Translations under genes and position numbers: made by a program
Source: Hemibagrus wyckioides
Taxonomy: Eukaryota > Chordata > Actinopteri > Siluriformes > Bagridae
Length of the DNA: 64,000 bases
Assembly: GCF_019097595.1 (NCBI RefSeq)
Contig: NC_080728.1
Location: 21,905,001-21,969,000, forward strand
Direction: 5' to 3'
Part shown: positions 33,969 to 46,109 of the stretch, piece by piece
Position numbering within the stretch: the first letter of the stretch is position 1
How the letters are laid out: each line of letters opens with the position of its first letter
Notes under the pieces: model-generated
The model's database searches: none
The model's input: the letters and a program-made list of their open reading frames with translations, nothing else
What the model was told of the DNA's origin: nothing

Positions 33969-34718
33969 GAATCCACCTCCATGTGTTTTACATCTCCTGC
34001 TCTGTCAGAACCTTATTCCTGCCTCTCCACCTGCTTTTCTCTCTGTTTACTCATCTATCTGTCTATACATTCCTTCTCTCTATCCTCTAAACATACACTC
34101 TGTTTTCCTGCTGTATGCCTGCATTTATGCTTTCTTTCATTCATCTGTCCATCAAACAATTCATCCAGCTATCTATTCCTTAATTGGAATATCCATTTCA
34201 CACACACACACACACACACACACTCCATAAACTAAATTGCATAATTGTTCCATTTTGTTAAAAATGACAATCATTTTGCACATAATGTAAAGTTAAAGAG
34301 AGTGTACACGTGTAAAAATGTTGAAATAAATTCAGATCTTGATGGATATCAGACGGATGAACAGATGTGAAATGTGAGCTTGATGGACAGATGCCATGGC
34401 AGACGAGTGTGAGGGCTAAATCATTCCGCTTCGGGATGCTAACATTTTTTCAGTAAAAGGGCAAAAAGATCGTTATATCATCGCTCCTCCGCCTTCAGAC
34501 ACGACTGCTGCTGGAATAATTGCCTCATCTGTGGAATAGTTGGAATAGATGTAAAGAAACTTTGTGACCTTTGACACGCTCTGTGATGTAATTTCCTGTA
34601 ACTGTCATGACTGGCCTTTGGCTCATGCTAATCACTCCAGAGTCTGCTGTATTCAAATTCCATCTCGGGTTTCCGTCATGCTCCAGAGGGATGAGTGTGT
34701 GTTTCATGAAGCACCACT

Positions 34719-34749
<31 letters not shown>

Positions 34750-34939
34750 CGCGCGCCTTTCTATAAAACTCTAAGGAAATGCGAGTGGTAAACATCATTA
34801 ATGAGCCGTCAGTGTTTACATGTCGCCAGCAGGAAGCTGTAACGTATCTACAGAGCTCGGTCACGCTGGAAGCACTCCAGGAATAAAAGCCTGTGCTGTA
34901 ATGAGAGCTTCATCTGTGTTTGTTTAACAAAAGTGAGAG
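33969..34939. other. spacer with CA and TG microsatellites
   Basis: No gene is recognised. A CA run lies at 34199-34222 and a TG run at about 34718-34742. The 34340-34680 part is of balanced composition and includes a DR1-type nuclear receptor motif. Confidence 0.4.
34565..34577 (-). promoter_or_regulatory. candidate DR1 nuclear-receptor site
   Basis: The minus strand reads GTGTCAAAGGTCA: two receptor half-sites spaced by one base (first half diverged, second AGGTCA perfect). DR1 sites are bound by HNF4, COUP-TF or PPAR-RXR type receptors. Without conservation or expression data this is only a motif. Confidence 0.3.
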
Positions 34940-35310
34940 CGCTGATGAATCCTGGACTCTGATTGGTGCTCAGGTGTTCATTCATTTTCATCAGCTGCTC
35001 TACAGTAGCGCAAGTTTATATACACATACTCGCTATAATACGTAATCGTTTCTATAGCAACAGCTCATTCTCAGGGGCATGTACAGCACACACTCCACAT
35101 AACGAGATTAAACAAAAGTGTGTAATGATTGTTGTGTAAGGAGAAATGTGTTTGTGTATCATGAGGAAGGAGTCTCCAGTGTCAGCACTTTGTAAGAGTC
35201 AGAGGTGTAAAGTGACTGGACACTTCAGAACAGTTTTATTGACCTTGGAATCTGACTTCAGTGTAAATTTAACTGTTTAACGTCAGTGTTTTATTCTCTT
35301 GATTAATTCA
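34940..35310 (+). mobile_element. dispersed repeat, copy 2 (MITE-like, unclassified)
   Basis: The left 160 bp match the reverse complement of 6960-7168 (CTCTGATTGGTGCTCAGGTG, CAGTAGCGCAAGTTTATATA, TATAGCAACAGCTCATTCTC, AGGGGCATGTACAG). Sequence to about 35310 (AAGGAGAAATGTGTTTGTGT, CTCCAGTGTCAGCACTTTGT, ATTGACCTTGGAATCTGACT) resembles the continuing body of the same repeat as I remember it from catfish, but has no second copy here. No coding sequence. Confidence 0.55.
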
Positions 35311-35482
35311 GTCTGTCTTTAGTCATGTCATGTTGATTAATTGCAGTGTTGCTCGAGAACAAAGTGCACATTGATCAAACTTTCATTAAACAAACTGTTC
35401 AACAAGATACAACAGGTTTAATATCTCTCATACCCTGACCTCAAATATGATAAAAATATAGTCATATATAATCTACTAATTT

Positions 35483-38400
35483 TATCATTAGTGATGTTTC
35501 AGTAGTGATGTTTCAGTGAATTATAATTCAGTAGTGATGTATCAGTAGTGATGTATCAGCAGTGATGTATCAGCAGTGATGTATCAGTAGTGATGTATCA
35601 GCAGTGATGTTTCAGCAGTGATGTTTCAGCAGTGATGTTTCAGCAGTGATGTATCAGTAGTGATGTTTCAGCAGTGATGTATCAGTAGTGATGTATCAGC
35701 AGTGATGTTTCAGCAGTGATGTTTCAGCAGTGATGTATCAGTAGTGATGTATCAGCAGTGATGTTTCAGCAGTGATGTTTCAGCAGTGATGTATCAGTAG
35801 TGATGTTTCAGCAGTGATGTATCAGTAGTGATGTATCAGTAGTGATGTTTCAGCAGTGATGTTTCAGCAGTGATGTATCAGCAGTGATGTATCAGCAGTG
35901 ATGTATCAGCAGTGATGTTTCAGCAGTGATGTTTCAGCAGTGATGTATCAGTAGTGATGTTTCAGCAGTGATGTATCAGCAGTGATGTATCAGTAGTGAT
36001 GTATCAGTAGTGATGTTTCAGCAGTGATGTATCAGTAGTGATGTATCAGCAGTGATGTATCAGTAGTGATGTTTCAGCAGTGATGTATCAGTAGTGATGT
36101 ATCAGCAGTGATGTATCAGTAGTGATGTTTCAGCAGTGATGTATCAGTAGTGATGTATCAGTAGTGATGTTTCAGCAGTGATGTTTCAGCAGTGATGTAT
36201 CAGCAGTGATGTATCAGTAGTGATGTTTCAGCAGTGATGTATCAGCAGTGATGTATCAGTAGTGATGTATCAGTAGTGATGTATCAGTAGTGATGTATCA
36301 GTAGTGATGTTTCAGCAGTGATGTTTCAGCAGTGATGTATCAGCAGTGATGTATCAGTAGTGATGTTTCAGCAGTGATGTTTCAGCAGTGATGTATCAGC
36401 AGTGATGTATCAGTAGTGATGTATCAGCAGTGATGTATCAGCAGTGATGTATCAGTAGTGATGTTTCAGCAGTGATGTATCAGCAGTGATGTATCAGCAG
36501 TGATGTATCAGCAGTGATGTATCAGTAGTGATGTATCAGCAGTGATGTATCAGTAGTGATGTATCAGCAGTGATGTATCAGTAGTGATGTATCAGCAGTG
36601 ATGTATCAGTAGTGATGTTTCAGCAGTGATGTTTCAGCAGTGATGTATCAGTAGTGATGTTTCAGCAGTGATGTATCAGTAGTGATGTATCAGCAGTGAT
36701 GTATCAGTAGTGATGTATCAGCAGTGATGTATCAGTAGTGATGTATCAGCAGTGATGTATCAGTAGTGATGTATCAGTAGTGATGTATCAGTAGTGATGT
36801 TTCAGCAGTGATGTTTCAGTAGTGATGTATCAGCAGTGATGTATCAGTAGTGATGTATCAGCAGTGATGTATCAGTAGTGATGTATCAGCAGTGATGTAT
36901 CAGTAGTGATGTATCAGCAGTGATGTATCAGTAGTGATGTATCAGTAGTGATGTATCAGCAGTGATGTATCAGTAGTGATGTATCAGCAGTGATGTATCA
37001 GTAGTGATGTATCAGCAGTGATGTATCAGTAGTGATGTATCAGCAGTGATGTATCAGTAGTGATGTATCAGTAGTGATGTATCAGCAGTGATGTATCAGT
37101 AGTGATGTATCAGCAGTGATGTATCAGTAGTGATGTATCAGCAGTGATGTATCAGTAGTGATGTATCAGCAGTGATGTATCAGCAGTGATGTATCAGCAG
37201 TGATGTATCAGTAGTGATGTATCAGTAGTGATGTTTCAGCAGTGATGTATCAGTAGTGATGTTTCAGCAGTGATGTATCAGTAGTGATGTATCAGCAGTG
37301 ATGTATCAGTAGTGATGTATCAGCAGTGATGTATCAGTAGTGATGTATCAGCAGTGATGTATCAGTAGTGATGTTTCAGCAGTGATGTATCAGTAGTGAT
37401 GTATCAGTAGTGATGTATCAGTAGTGATGTTTCAGCAGTGATGTTTCAGTAGTGATGTATCAGCAGTGATGTATCAGTAGTGATGTATCAGCAGTGATGT
37501 ATCAGTAGTGATGTATCAGCAGTGATGTATCAGTAGTGATGTATCAGCAGTGATGTATCAGTAGTGATGTATCAGCAGTGATGTATCAGTAGTGATGTAT
37601 CAGCAGTGATGTATCAGTAGTGATGTTTCAGCAGTGATGTATCAGCAGTGATGTATCAGTAGTGATGTATCAGCAGTGATGTATCAGTAGTGATGTATCA
37701 GTAGTGATGTTTCAGCAGTGATGTATCAGTGGTGATGTATCAGCAGTGATGTATCAGTAGTGATGTATCAGCAGTGATGTATCAGTAGTGATGTTTCAGC
37801 AGTGATGTATCAGTAGTGATGTTTCAGCAGTGATGTATCAGTAGTGATGTATCAGTAGTGATGTATCAGTAGTGATGTTTCAGCAGTGATGTATCAGTAG
37901 TGATGTATCAGCAGTGATGTATCAGTAGTGATGTTTCAGCAGTGATGTATCAGCAGTGATGTTTCAGCAGTGATGTATCAGCAGTGATGTATCAGCAGTG
38001 ATGTATCAGTAGTGATGTTTCAGCAGTGATGTATCAGTAGTGATGTATCAGTAGTGATGTTTCAGCAGTGATGTATCAGCAGTGATGTATCAGTAGTGAT
38101 GTTTCAGTGAATTATAATTCAGTAGTGATGTATCAGTAGTGATGTATCAGTAGTGATGTATCAGCAGTGATGTATCAGCAGTGATGTTTCAGTAGTGATG
38201 TTTCAGTGAATTATAATTCAGTAGTGATGTATCAGTAGTGATGTATCAGTAGTGATGTATCAGCAGTGATGTATCAGCAGTGATGTATCAGTAGTGATGT
38301 ATCAGCAGTGATGTATCAGTAGTGATGTATCAGCAGTGATGTATCAGTAGTGATGTTTCAGCAGTGATGTATCAGTAGTGATGTATCAGTAGTGATGTTT

Positions 38401-41400
38401 CAGTGAATTATAATTCAGTAGTGATGTATCAGTAGTGATGTATCAGCAGTGATGTATCAGTAGTGATGTATCAGTAGTGATGTTTCAGTGAATTATAATT
38501 CAGTAGTGATGTATCAGTAGTGATGTTTCAGCAGTGATGTATCAGTAGTGATGTATCAGTAGTGATGTTTCAGTGAATTATAATTCAGTAGTGATGTATC
38601 AGCAGTGATGTATCAGTAGTGATGTATCAGTAGTGATGTTTCAGCAGTGATGTATCAGCAGTGATGTATCAGCAGTGATGTATCAGTAGTGATGTTTCAG
38701 TGAATTATAATTCAGTAGTGATGTATCAGTAGTGATGTATCAGTAGTGATGTATCAGCAGTGATGTATCAGCAGTGATGTATCAGTAGTGATGTTTCAGT
38801 GAATTATAATTCAGTAGTGATGTATCAGTAGTGATGTATCAGTAGTGATGTATCAGCAGTGATGTATCAGCAGTGATGTATCAGTAGTGATGTATCAGCA
38901 GTGATGTATCAGTAGTGATGTATCAGCAGTGATGTATCAGTAGTGATGTTTCAGCAGTGATGTATCAGTAGTGATGTATCAGCAGTGATGTATCAGTAGT
39001 GATGTTTCAGCAGTGATGTATCAGTAGTGATGTATCAGTAGTGATGTTTCAGCAGTGATGTATCAGCAGTGATGTATCAGCAGTGATGTATCAGTAGTGA
39101 TGTTTCAGTGAATTATAATTCAGTAGTGATGTATCAGTAGTGATGTATCAGTAGTGATGTATCAGCAGTGATGTATCAGCAGTGATGTTTCAGTAGTGAT
39201 GTTTCAGTGAATTATAATTCAGTAGTGATGTATCAGTAATGATGTATCAGCAGTGATGTATCAGCAGTGATGTATCAGTAGTGATGTTTCAGTAGTGATG
39301 TATCAGTAGTGATGTATCAGTAGTGATGTTTCAGTAGTGATGTATCAGTAGTGATGTATCAGTAGTGATGTATCAGCAGTGATGTTTCAGTAGTGATGTA
39401 TCAGTAGTGATGTATCAGTAGTGATGTTTCAGTAGTGATGTATCAGTAGTGATGTATCAGTAGTGATGTATCAGCAGTGATGTTTCAGCAGTGATGTTTC
39501 AGCAGTGATGTTTCAGCAGTGATGTTTCAGTAGTGATGTATCAGTAGTGATGTATCAGTAGTGATGTATCAGTAGTGATGTATCATTAGTGATGTTTCAG
39601 CAGTAATGTTTCAGCAGTAATGTTTCAGCAGTGATGTATCAGTAGTGATGTATCAGTAGTGATGTATCATTAGTGATGTTTCAGCAGTAATGTTTCAGCA
39701 GTAATGTTTCAGCAGTGATGTATCAGTAGTGATGTATCAGTAGTGATGTTTCAGCAGTGATGTTTCAGCAGTGATGTTTCAGCAGTGATGTATCAGTAGT
39801 GATGTATCAGTAGTGATGTATCAGCAGTGATGTATCAGTAGTGATGTATCAGTAGTGATGTTTCAGTAGTGATGTATCAGTAGTGATGATTCAATAGTGA
39901 TGTATCAGCAGTGATGTTTCATTAGTGATGTATCAGTAGTGATGTATCATTAGTGATGTTTCAGTAGTGATGTATCATTAGTGATGTTTCAGTAGTGATG
40001 TATCATTAGTGATGTATCAGTAGTGATGTATCATTAGTGATGTTTCATTAGTGATGTATCAGTAGTGATGTATCATTAGTGATGTTTCAGTAGTGATGTA
40101 TCAGTAGTGATGTATCATTAGTGATGTTTCATTAGTGATGTATCAGTAGTGATGTATCATTAGTGATGTTTCAGTAGTGATGTATCATTAGTGATGTATC
40201 ATTAGTGATGTTTCAGCAGTAATGTTTCAGCAGTGATGTTTCAGCAGTGATGTATCAGTAGTGATGTATCAGTAGTGATGTATCATTAGTGATGTTTCAG
40301 CAGTAATGTTTCAGCAGTAATGTTTCAGCAGTGATGTATCAGTAGTGATGTATCAGTAGTGATGTATCATTAGTGATGTTTCAGCAGTAATGTTTCAGCA
40401 GTAATGTTTCAGCAGTGATGTATCAGTAGTGATGTATCAGTAGTGATGTTTCAGCAGTGATGTTTCAGCAGTAATGTTTCAGCAGTGATGTATCAGTAGT
40501 GATGTTTCAGTAGTGATGTATCAGTAGTGATGATTCAATAGTGATGTATCAGTAGTGATGTATCATTAGTGATGTTTCAGTAGTGATGTATCAGTAGTGA
40601 TGTATCAGTAGTGATGTATCATTAGTGATGTTTCAGTAGTGATGTATCAGCAGTGATGTTTCATTAGTGATGTATCAGTAGTGATGATTCAATAGTGATG
40701 TATCAGTAGTGATGTATCATTAGTGATGTATCAGTAGTGATGTTTCAGTAGTGATGTATCATTAGTGATGTTTCAGTAGTGATGTATCATTAGTGATGTT
40801 TCAGTAGTGATGTATCATTAGTGATGTTTCATTAGTGATGTATCAGTAGTGATGTATCATTAGTGATGTTTCAGTAGTGATGTATCATTAGTGATGTTTC
40901 AGTAGTGATGTATCATTAGTGATGTTTCAGTAGTGATGTATCAGCAGTGATGTTTCATTAGTGATGTATCAGTAGTGATGTATCATTAGTGATGTTTCAG
41001 TAGTGATGTATCATTAGTGATGTTTCAGTAATGATGTATCAGCAGTGATGTTTCAGTAGTGATGTATCATTAGTGATGTTTCAGTAGTGATGTTTCAGTA
41101 GTGATGATTCAGTAGTGATGTTTCAGTAGTGATGTATCATTAGTGATGTTTCAGTAGTGATGTATCAGTAGTGATGTTTCAGTAGTGTTGATTCAGTAGT
41201 GATATTTCAGTAGTGATGTATCATTAGTGATGTTTCAGTAGTGATGTATCATTAGTGATGTATCAGTAGTGATGTATCATTAGTGATGTTTCATTACTGA
41301 TGTATCAGTAGTGATGTATCATTAGTGATGTTTCAGTAGTGATGTATCAGTAGTGATGTATCATTAGTGATGTTTCATTAGTGATGTATCAGTAGTGATG

Positions 41401-41866
41401 TATCATTAGTGATGTTTCAGTAGTGATGTATCATTAGTGATGTATCATTAGTGATGTTTCAGCAGTAATGTTTCAGCAGTGATGTTTCAGCAGTGATGTA
41501 TCAGTAGTGATGTATCAGTAGTGATGTATCATTAGTGATGTTTCAGCAGTAATGTTTCAGCAGTAATGTTTCAGCAGTGATGTATCAGTAGTGATGTATC
41601 AGTAGTGATGTTTTAGTAGTGATGATTCAGTAGTGATGTTTCAGTAGTGATGATTCAATAGTGATGTATCAGCAGTGATGTTTCATTAGTGATGTATCAG
41701 TAGTGATGTATCAGTAGTGATGATTCAGTAGTGATGATTCAGTAGTGATGATTCAGTAGTGATGTTTCAGTAGTGATGTATCAGTAGTGATGATTCAATA
41801 GTGATGTATCAGCAGTGATGTTTCATTAGTGATGTATCATTAGTGATGTTTCAGTATTGATATTTT
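35483..41866. repeat. 14-bp minisatellite, about 6.4 kb and 450 copies
   Basis: The unit is CAGTAGTGATGTAT. Two columns vary independently through most of the array: CAGT/CAGC and GTAT/GTTT. The left two thirds are rich in CAGC. From about 39580 a CATTAGTG variant and AGTAATG variants become common. A 15-bp alternative word (CAGTGAATTATAATT) is interspersed about ten times. Higher-order periods are visible, such as 84 bp near 39598-39682. The unit has stops in all frames, so no long frame arises, unlike in the other large arrays. Confidence 0.97.
39955..41608. repeat. 1246-bp offset duplication within the 14-bp array
   Basis: The variant pattern of 39955-40362 recurs at 41201-41608, offset 1246 bp (89 units), with a single mismatch found by eye (ATTAGTGA versus ATTACTGA near 41297). 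Between the two copies the variant order differs. This points to block duplication by unequal exchange or replication slippage rather than single-unit gain. Confidence 0.8.
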
Positions 41867-43264
41867 TGACACAGGTCTGTGAGCTCAGGTCTCAGCTCTG
41901 TGTCTGGAGGGCTTTAGGACCAAGCGCCACGCTGACTAAACCATCTGTCTGGATAATTTTCTCAGTGGGGTGAAAGTTAGAGGAAGAAACTTTGCAACAC
42001 AAAAAAAAACATTTTCAGCTTTCTGAGGAAGAGACTCACACTGAGCTTACATATTGTTTTTAAAACACATGTTTATCGACGCTGCCTCTGATTTTCCTCC
42101 AGACTCAATTGCTTTTGTCACCACAAGGGCAAAGATTTTCACAAAAACACAATTTGTCTGACTCAAAGCATTGATGCTGTAAGACGTGGATGAGATTAGC
42201 TTTATTGTTGACCAACAATCATTAATCATTTTGTACATTTCTTACACAGGCAGAACAGCGCCTGCTCCATTTATATTCCATCATTTTTTAAATAAACTAT
42301 TATTATTATTCAGCCTTTCTATTTTTATTTATTTATCTCTTTCTTTTCTTTTTTCTTCTTTTATAATCAAAAAATTAAACAAATAATGCAATGTTGGAAA
42401 GCTTATTATATATATATATTGCAAGTAATCTTTTTGTTTACATTTATTTCAGTTTATTTATAATCATATAGCTTTAATTATTTAATTAATAATTTTTTTA
42501 TTCAGATTTTTTTCAGATTTTAATTAATATTTTTTCTGATTTCCCTCTTCCTCTCTACGTTTATTAATAAATGTATTTAATTAAATAATAAAAGTTTATT
42601 TTTACATTGCAGACTAACTTCCTGTGGCCCCTGGAGTGGACGGAGGTTTATGGAGGTTAAAACCTAAAATGTAACTGTGAATGTAATCTTCAGCTTCTCC
42701 AGCTGCTCTCCAGATCACCCTCATTGGCAGCTTCAGCATATCTCTGTAACCTATCTGCATCACTCACAAAATGCTACGTTACCTTTCATGTCTCTAATTA
42801 CATCACACCCAGGCATCAGCACTCTCTCCCGGTATGCGAAGGTGACATTTAAGAAGCTCTTTACGAAGTGACCACATCTCTGACATGTACAATGAATTTT
42901 CACCAATTAGAGAGTGGAGCCGGTCATCGCATGGTGAACTCCCGGGATCCTGAAGAACAGAAGGTGCTATGCTTCATTAGTGGATAAGATGAATGCCTCC
43001 ATGTATCCGTGTCTCCACTTCTGTCTATTCATGAGTCTCAGGTTTTAACTGACTTTCCTCTTTCATCTCCTCACTGAGAGCTCCAAAGAGCCATGTGGTG
43101 AAGAAGGTTCCTGAGAAATTATATTCTTTTCATTAAGGTCAAGAGGGCAGAACTAATCCACTCCTCCCTGAACAATGCAGACAGGATAATATCTTAATTA
43201 CCGAATACACCAGTGATTCCCAACTCCAGTCAGAAACAAAAGCTCAGCTCGGGTTTGTTTTCCG
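41867..43264. other. spacer with a strongly AT-rich part
   Basis: AT-rich low-complexity DNA at about 42280-42610, with TATATATATAT near 42408. The rest is unique. No gene, RNA or mobile element recognised. Confidence 0.45.
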
Positions 43265-43365
43265 AGACCGGGAGGTTGGGAGTTTAAATCCCAGAACCAT
43301 CACAGAGCCGCTGCAGGGTTCTTGAGCATGGCCTTTAAACCTGAACTGCTCAGTCTGCTCTTTGT
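43265..43365 (+). mobile_element. degenerate SINE fragment
   Basis: A B-box-like GGAGTTTAAATCC (43279-43291) is followed by CTGCAGGGTTCTTGAGCATG and GCCTTTAAACCTGAACTGCT. These line up with the GTTCAAGCCCC and GAGCAAGGCCCTTAACCC parts of the SINEs at 987 and 13083. The 3' domain is not recognisable. Oldest copy of the family in the window. Confidence 0.5.
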
Positions 43366-44837
43366 GTGGACTTTATACTGTTCAAATTGTTCCTGTGGGA
43401 AAACCTGCAGTGGTTTTAATCAAGGCCTTAAAACATTAATGCTTCCTTACAGAATCCAGGCTTCTGAGTACAAGCCCAAGCTAGGAACCCTTAATTACTC
43501 AATAAACCTATCAGGAACCTTGAGGAACCTGTACTTCAATCAGTCCACTGAGTAGCCAGATATTTGCTGGCATTTAATTCGCTCATATCCATATTAAAGC
43601 ATAGATTAGTTTCTCATTTAACTGTAATCATCACTTAAATAAACTCCTCAGTACAGATTTCATTTCATGAACATTATTTAAAAGTATGATAATATTTAGT
43701 ATATATTAATTCCATCCATAGAGCTTTTTATACTTGAACTTTCCACTGATGGAACTCATTCAGAGCTGCAATAATTATAAGCTAGCTTGTTTTTGAGCAC
43801 AATGGGAAATAGAAGGATGTACTGTAAGAAGATATCTGAGATACACTACTCTCTCTGTAATATTGTCAGTTTCAGAGCAGTGTTTCTCAGTGCTGTCCAT
43901 GAAGGACAAATGTTTAAAATGTTCTAACAGTGGTGGAGGCCCAGCATTATCAAAAGTATTGTATTTAGGGGTCCAAGCATCACTAAAACCCTACTGTTTA
44001 AACAGCTTGCATGTTTTCTTTATAGATTCATCTCACTAGCTAATTACATAGCTTAGTTTAGAGAGCTTCCAGGATTTCCAAGAATAAACAGAAAGTTTCC
44101 AAGAAAAAACTGTCTAGCTTTCCATCCTCATGATTTAGGATCAGCAGCGCTTGGATTATAAAGTCCACAGTAAGGACAACAAGCCATGAACTGCAGAATC
44201 ATCACCAGGATCCAGCAGGCATCTCAACAGTCCCTCATTCCCAGAGGACCAAAGGAAACTACAAACAGGAAGTGACAGCCAGAGATGATGAGAGTCTTGT
44301 GAGAACAGACGGCTGAGTTAGAGAAAGATGCCGAAACATCAGATTGTGGATGAGACAGAGAGCTGTGGAAGTTTTATTGCTTTTCTGTCCTTCCTTCACT
44401 CACAAAAAAAAGGAATAAATGGATCTTGGGCCTGGGATCGGGACATTACAACGGCCTCGACGTTTGCTCTGATTTTCATTCGAGCTGTACGGGTGAAATT
44501 TTAAGCGTGTTGCAATTCTGGGTAAAGTTCAAAGAAAAGATCAAAGTCCCCGAAGCTGAAAGCTTTGAAGTGCTGCTGCTGAGACAGAGCGAATGCAATA
44601 GCTACAATTTTCAGTGAAATTGAAAGGCAAGTGAAAGACAGTGGTCACTCAAAACCATCAGCACTGTTGGGTTAGATTAAATATCTTACATGAAGCTTGT
44701 TTTTCAAACAGCGCGGATGGCAAAAAGAACTTAAATTTTGGGAAATCTAATGTCTAGACACCTTCTGGAACTCTGACAGCAAGGAGCATCGACTGATCAA
44801 ACCAGGAAAGTACTTCACCATCACACGTACCTGACAA
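43366..44837. other. single-copy spacer
   Basis: No recognised gene. The block 44420-44630 is balanced in composition with TCF-like GATCAAAG and AAGTTCAAAG words, and might be conserved, but there is nothing beyond that. Confidence 0.4.
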
Positions 44838-45030
44838 AATAGGGTTAGGAGTTAGGTTTAGGGATTAGGGGTTAAGATTAGGGTTACGGTTTAGGTTATG
44901 GATTAGGGGTTGGGGTTAAGATTAGGGGTAATATTAGGGGTTGGGGTTATGGTTAGGGGTTGGGATAAGATTAGGGATTAAGGGTTTAGATTGGGGGTTA
45001 GGGGTTAGGGTGTGGGGCTCAGGGTTAAAG
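44838..45030. repeat. telomere-like degenerate (TTAGGG)n-related repeat
   Basis: Words GGTTAGGG, GATTAGGGGTT, AGATTAGGG and GGGGTTAGGG repeat with irregular spacing on the plus strand over about 190 bp. It differs from a true telomere by variable G count and inserted A or T, so it may be an old interstitial telomeric tract or an independent G-rich minisatellite. Runs of G3-4 give quadruplex potential on the plus strand. Confidence 0.8.
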
Positions 45031-46047
45031 GAGGAGTTGAATCAGATTGAGCGTAACACATTTTGAATAATTATTTTCCTTATTAGAATATTAGCTAAAG
45101 CTGCTAAGGTATCTTGCGTGCAGTGCTGTAGTGATACCCTGAGGACTATCAGGAGTCATGTTTGTATGTTTAAAGCGTTTCTTTAGAAGACTGAAGCTCA
45201 TTATGTGTGAAAACAGTCTTAACACACATTGAGGGTAATACTGAAGCTTCTCAGATGGGGGTTAATTACTCCAGACTTCAAAGCAGCGTCGGTGAGGTGG
45301 GAAGGAGGAGCAGCCAGAGGCCTCGAGTGCAGAGCCAAAATTACTGAAAGGAGCTGAGAATGAGCTGGAGTTCAGATCAACTCAAATTTGTAAATTTCCA
45401 GTTACTTAAAAAGTTTTTAATTCCAAAGATCTGAAATCTCAGCTCACATGACTGGATGGTGATGAAAGATAAAGGTTTTAACACTGCTGATTATTTCATC
45501 ACAAAACAACTTGAAGGGATTGTGTTTTATTTTGTAGCACAACTACACGCCAGCACTTTTGGACTCCGCCCACTCCAGCAGGAAGGACTGAGCTTCAGAC
45601 TCTCTGTAGATAGTCACCAGTCGGCTGAGCTCGGCTAAGATAAGGCATTTACATAACTGCATGTGATTAGACAAAAATCATGGGAAGCACGGAGAAGCTG
45701 TATTTAGATTCACAGAGCGGAAAAAGCTTAGCAGGGACAATGCTCTGAGACAGGAGTCGCCCTTCAGCAAGGTGAAGCCTCTTTATTTCCTCAATCACAC
45801 TCTGTCTCCTGTCTGCAGCTATTGAAGCACTCCACCGAACACAAACACCAGCGAGCAGACACACAGCCCTAATAACGAGCGAACGTGATAAAGATATTGC
45901 AGATCTATTCAATAAAGCACTCCTGTGTTGGACAATGGGAGCAGAATGTAGCTGTAATATCCGCTGTTCAGATATTGCCCAAGACTTTCATTAACGGTGA
46001 AAATCTGGAAGCCCATCTTCAGAATCTCATCCTACAATTACATTCTG

Positions 46048-46084
<37 letters not shown>

Positions 46085-46109
46085 ACGCTCGTGACGTGCT
46101 CAGAGCCTG
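45031..46109. other. spacer with CA microsatellite
   Basis: Unique sequence. A CA run lies at 46050-46086. No supported gene. Confidence 0.45.

Noticed and set aside
44838..45030. True telomere
   Set aside because: The repeats are irregular and internal, with unique sequence on both sides.
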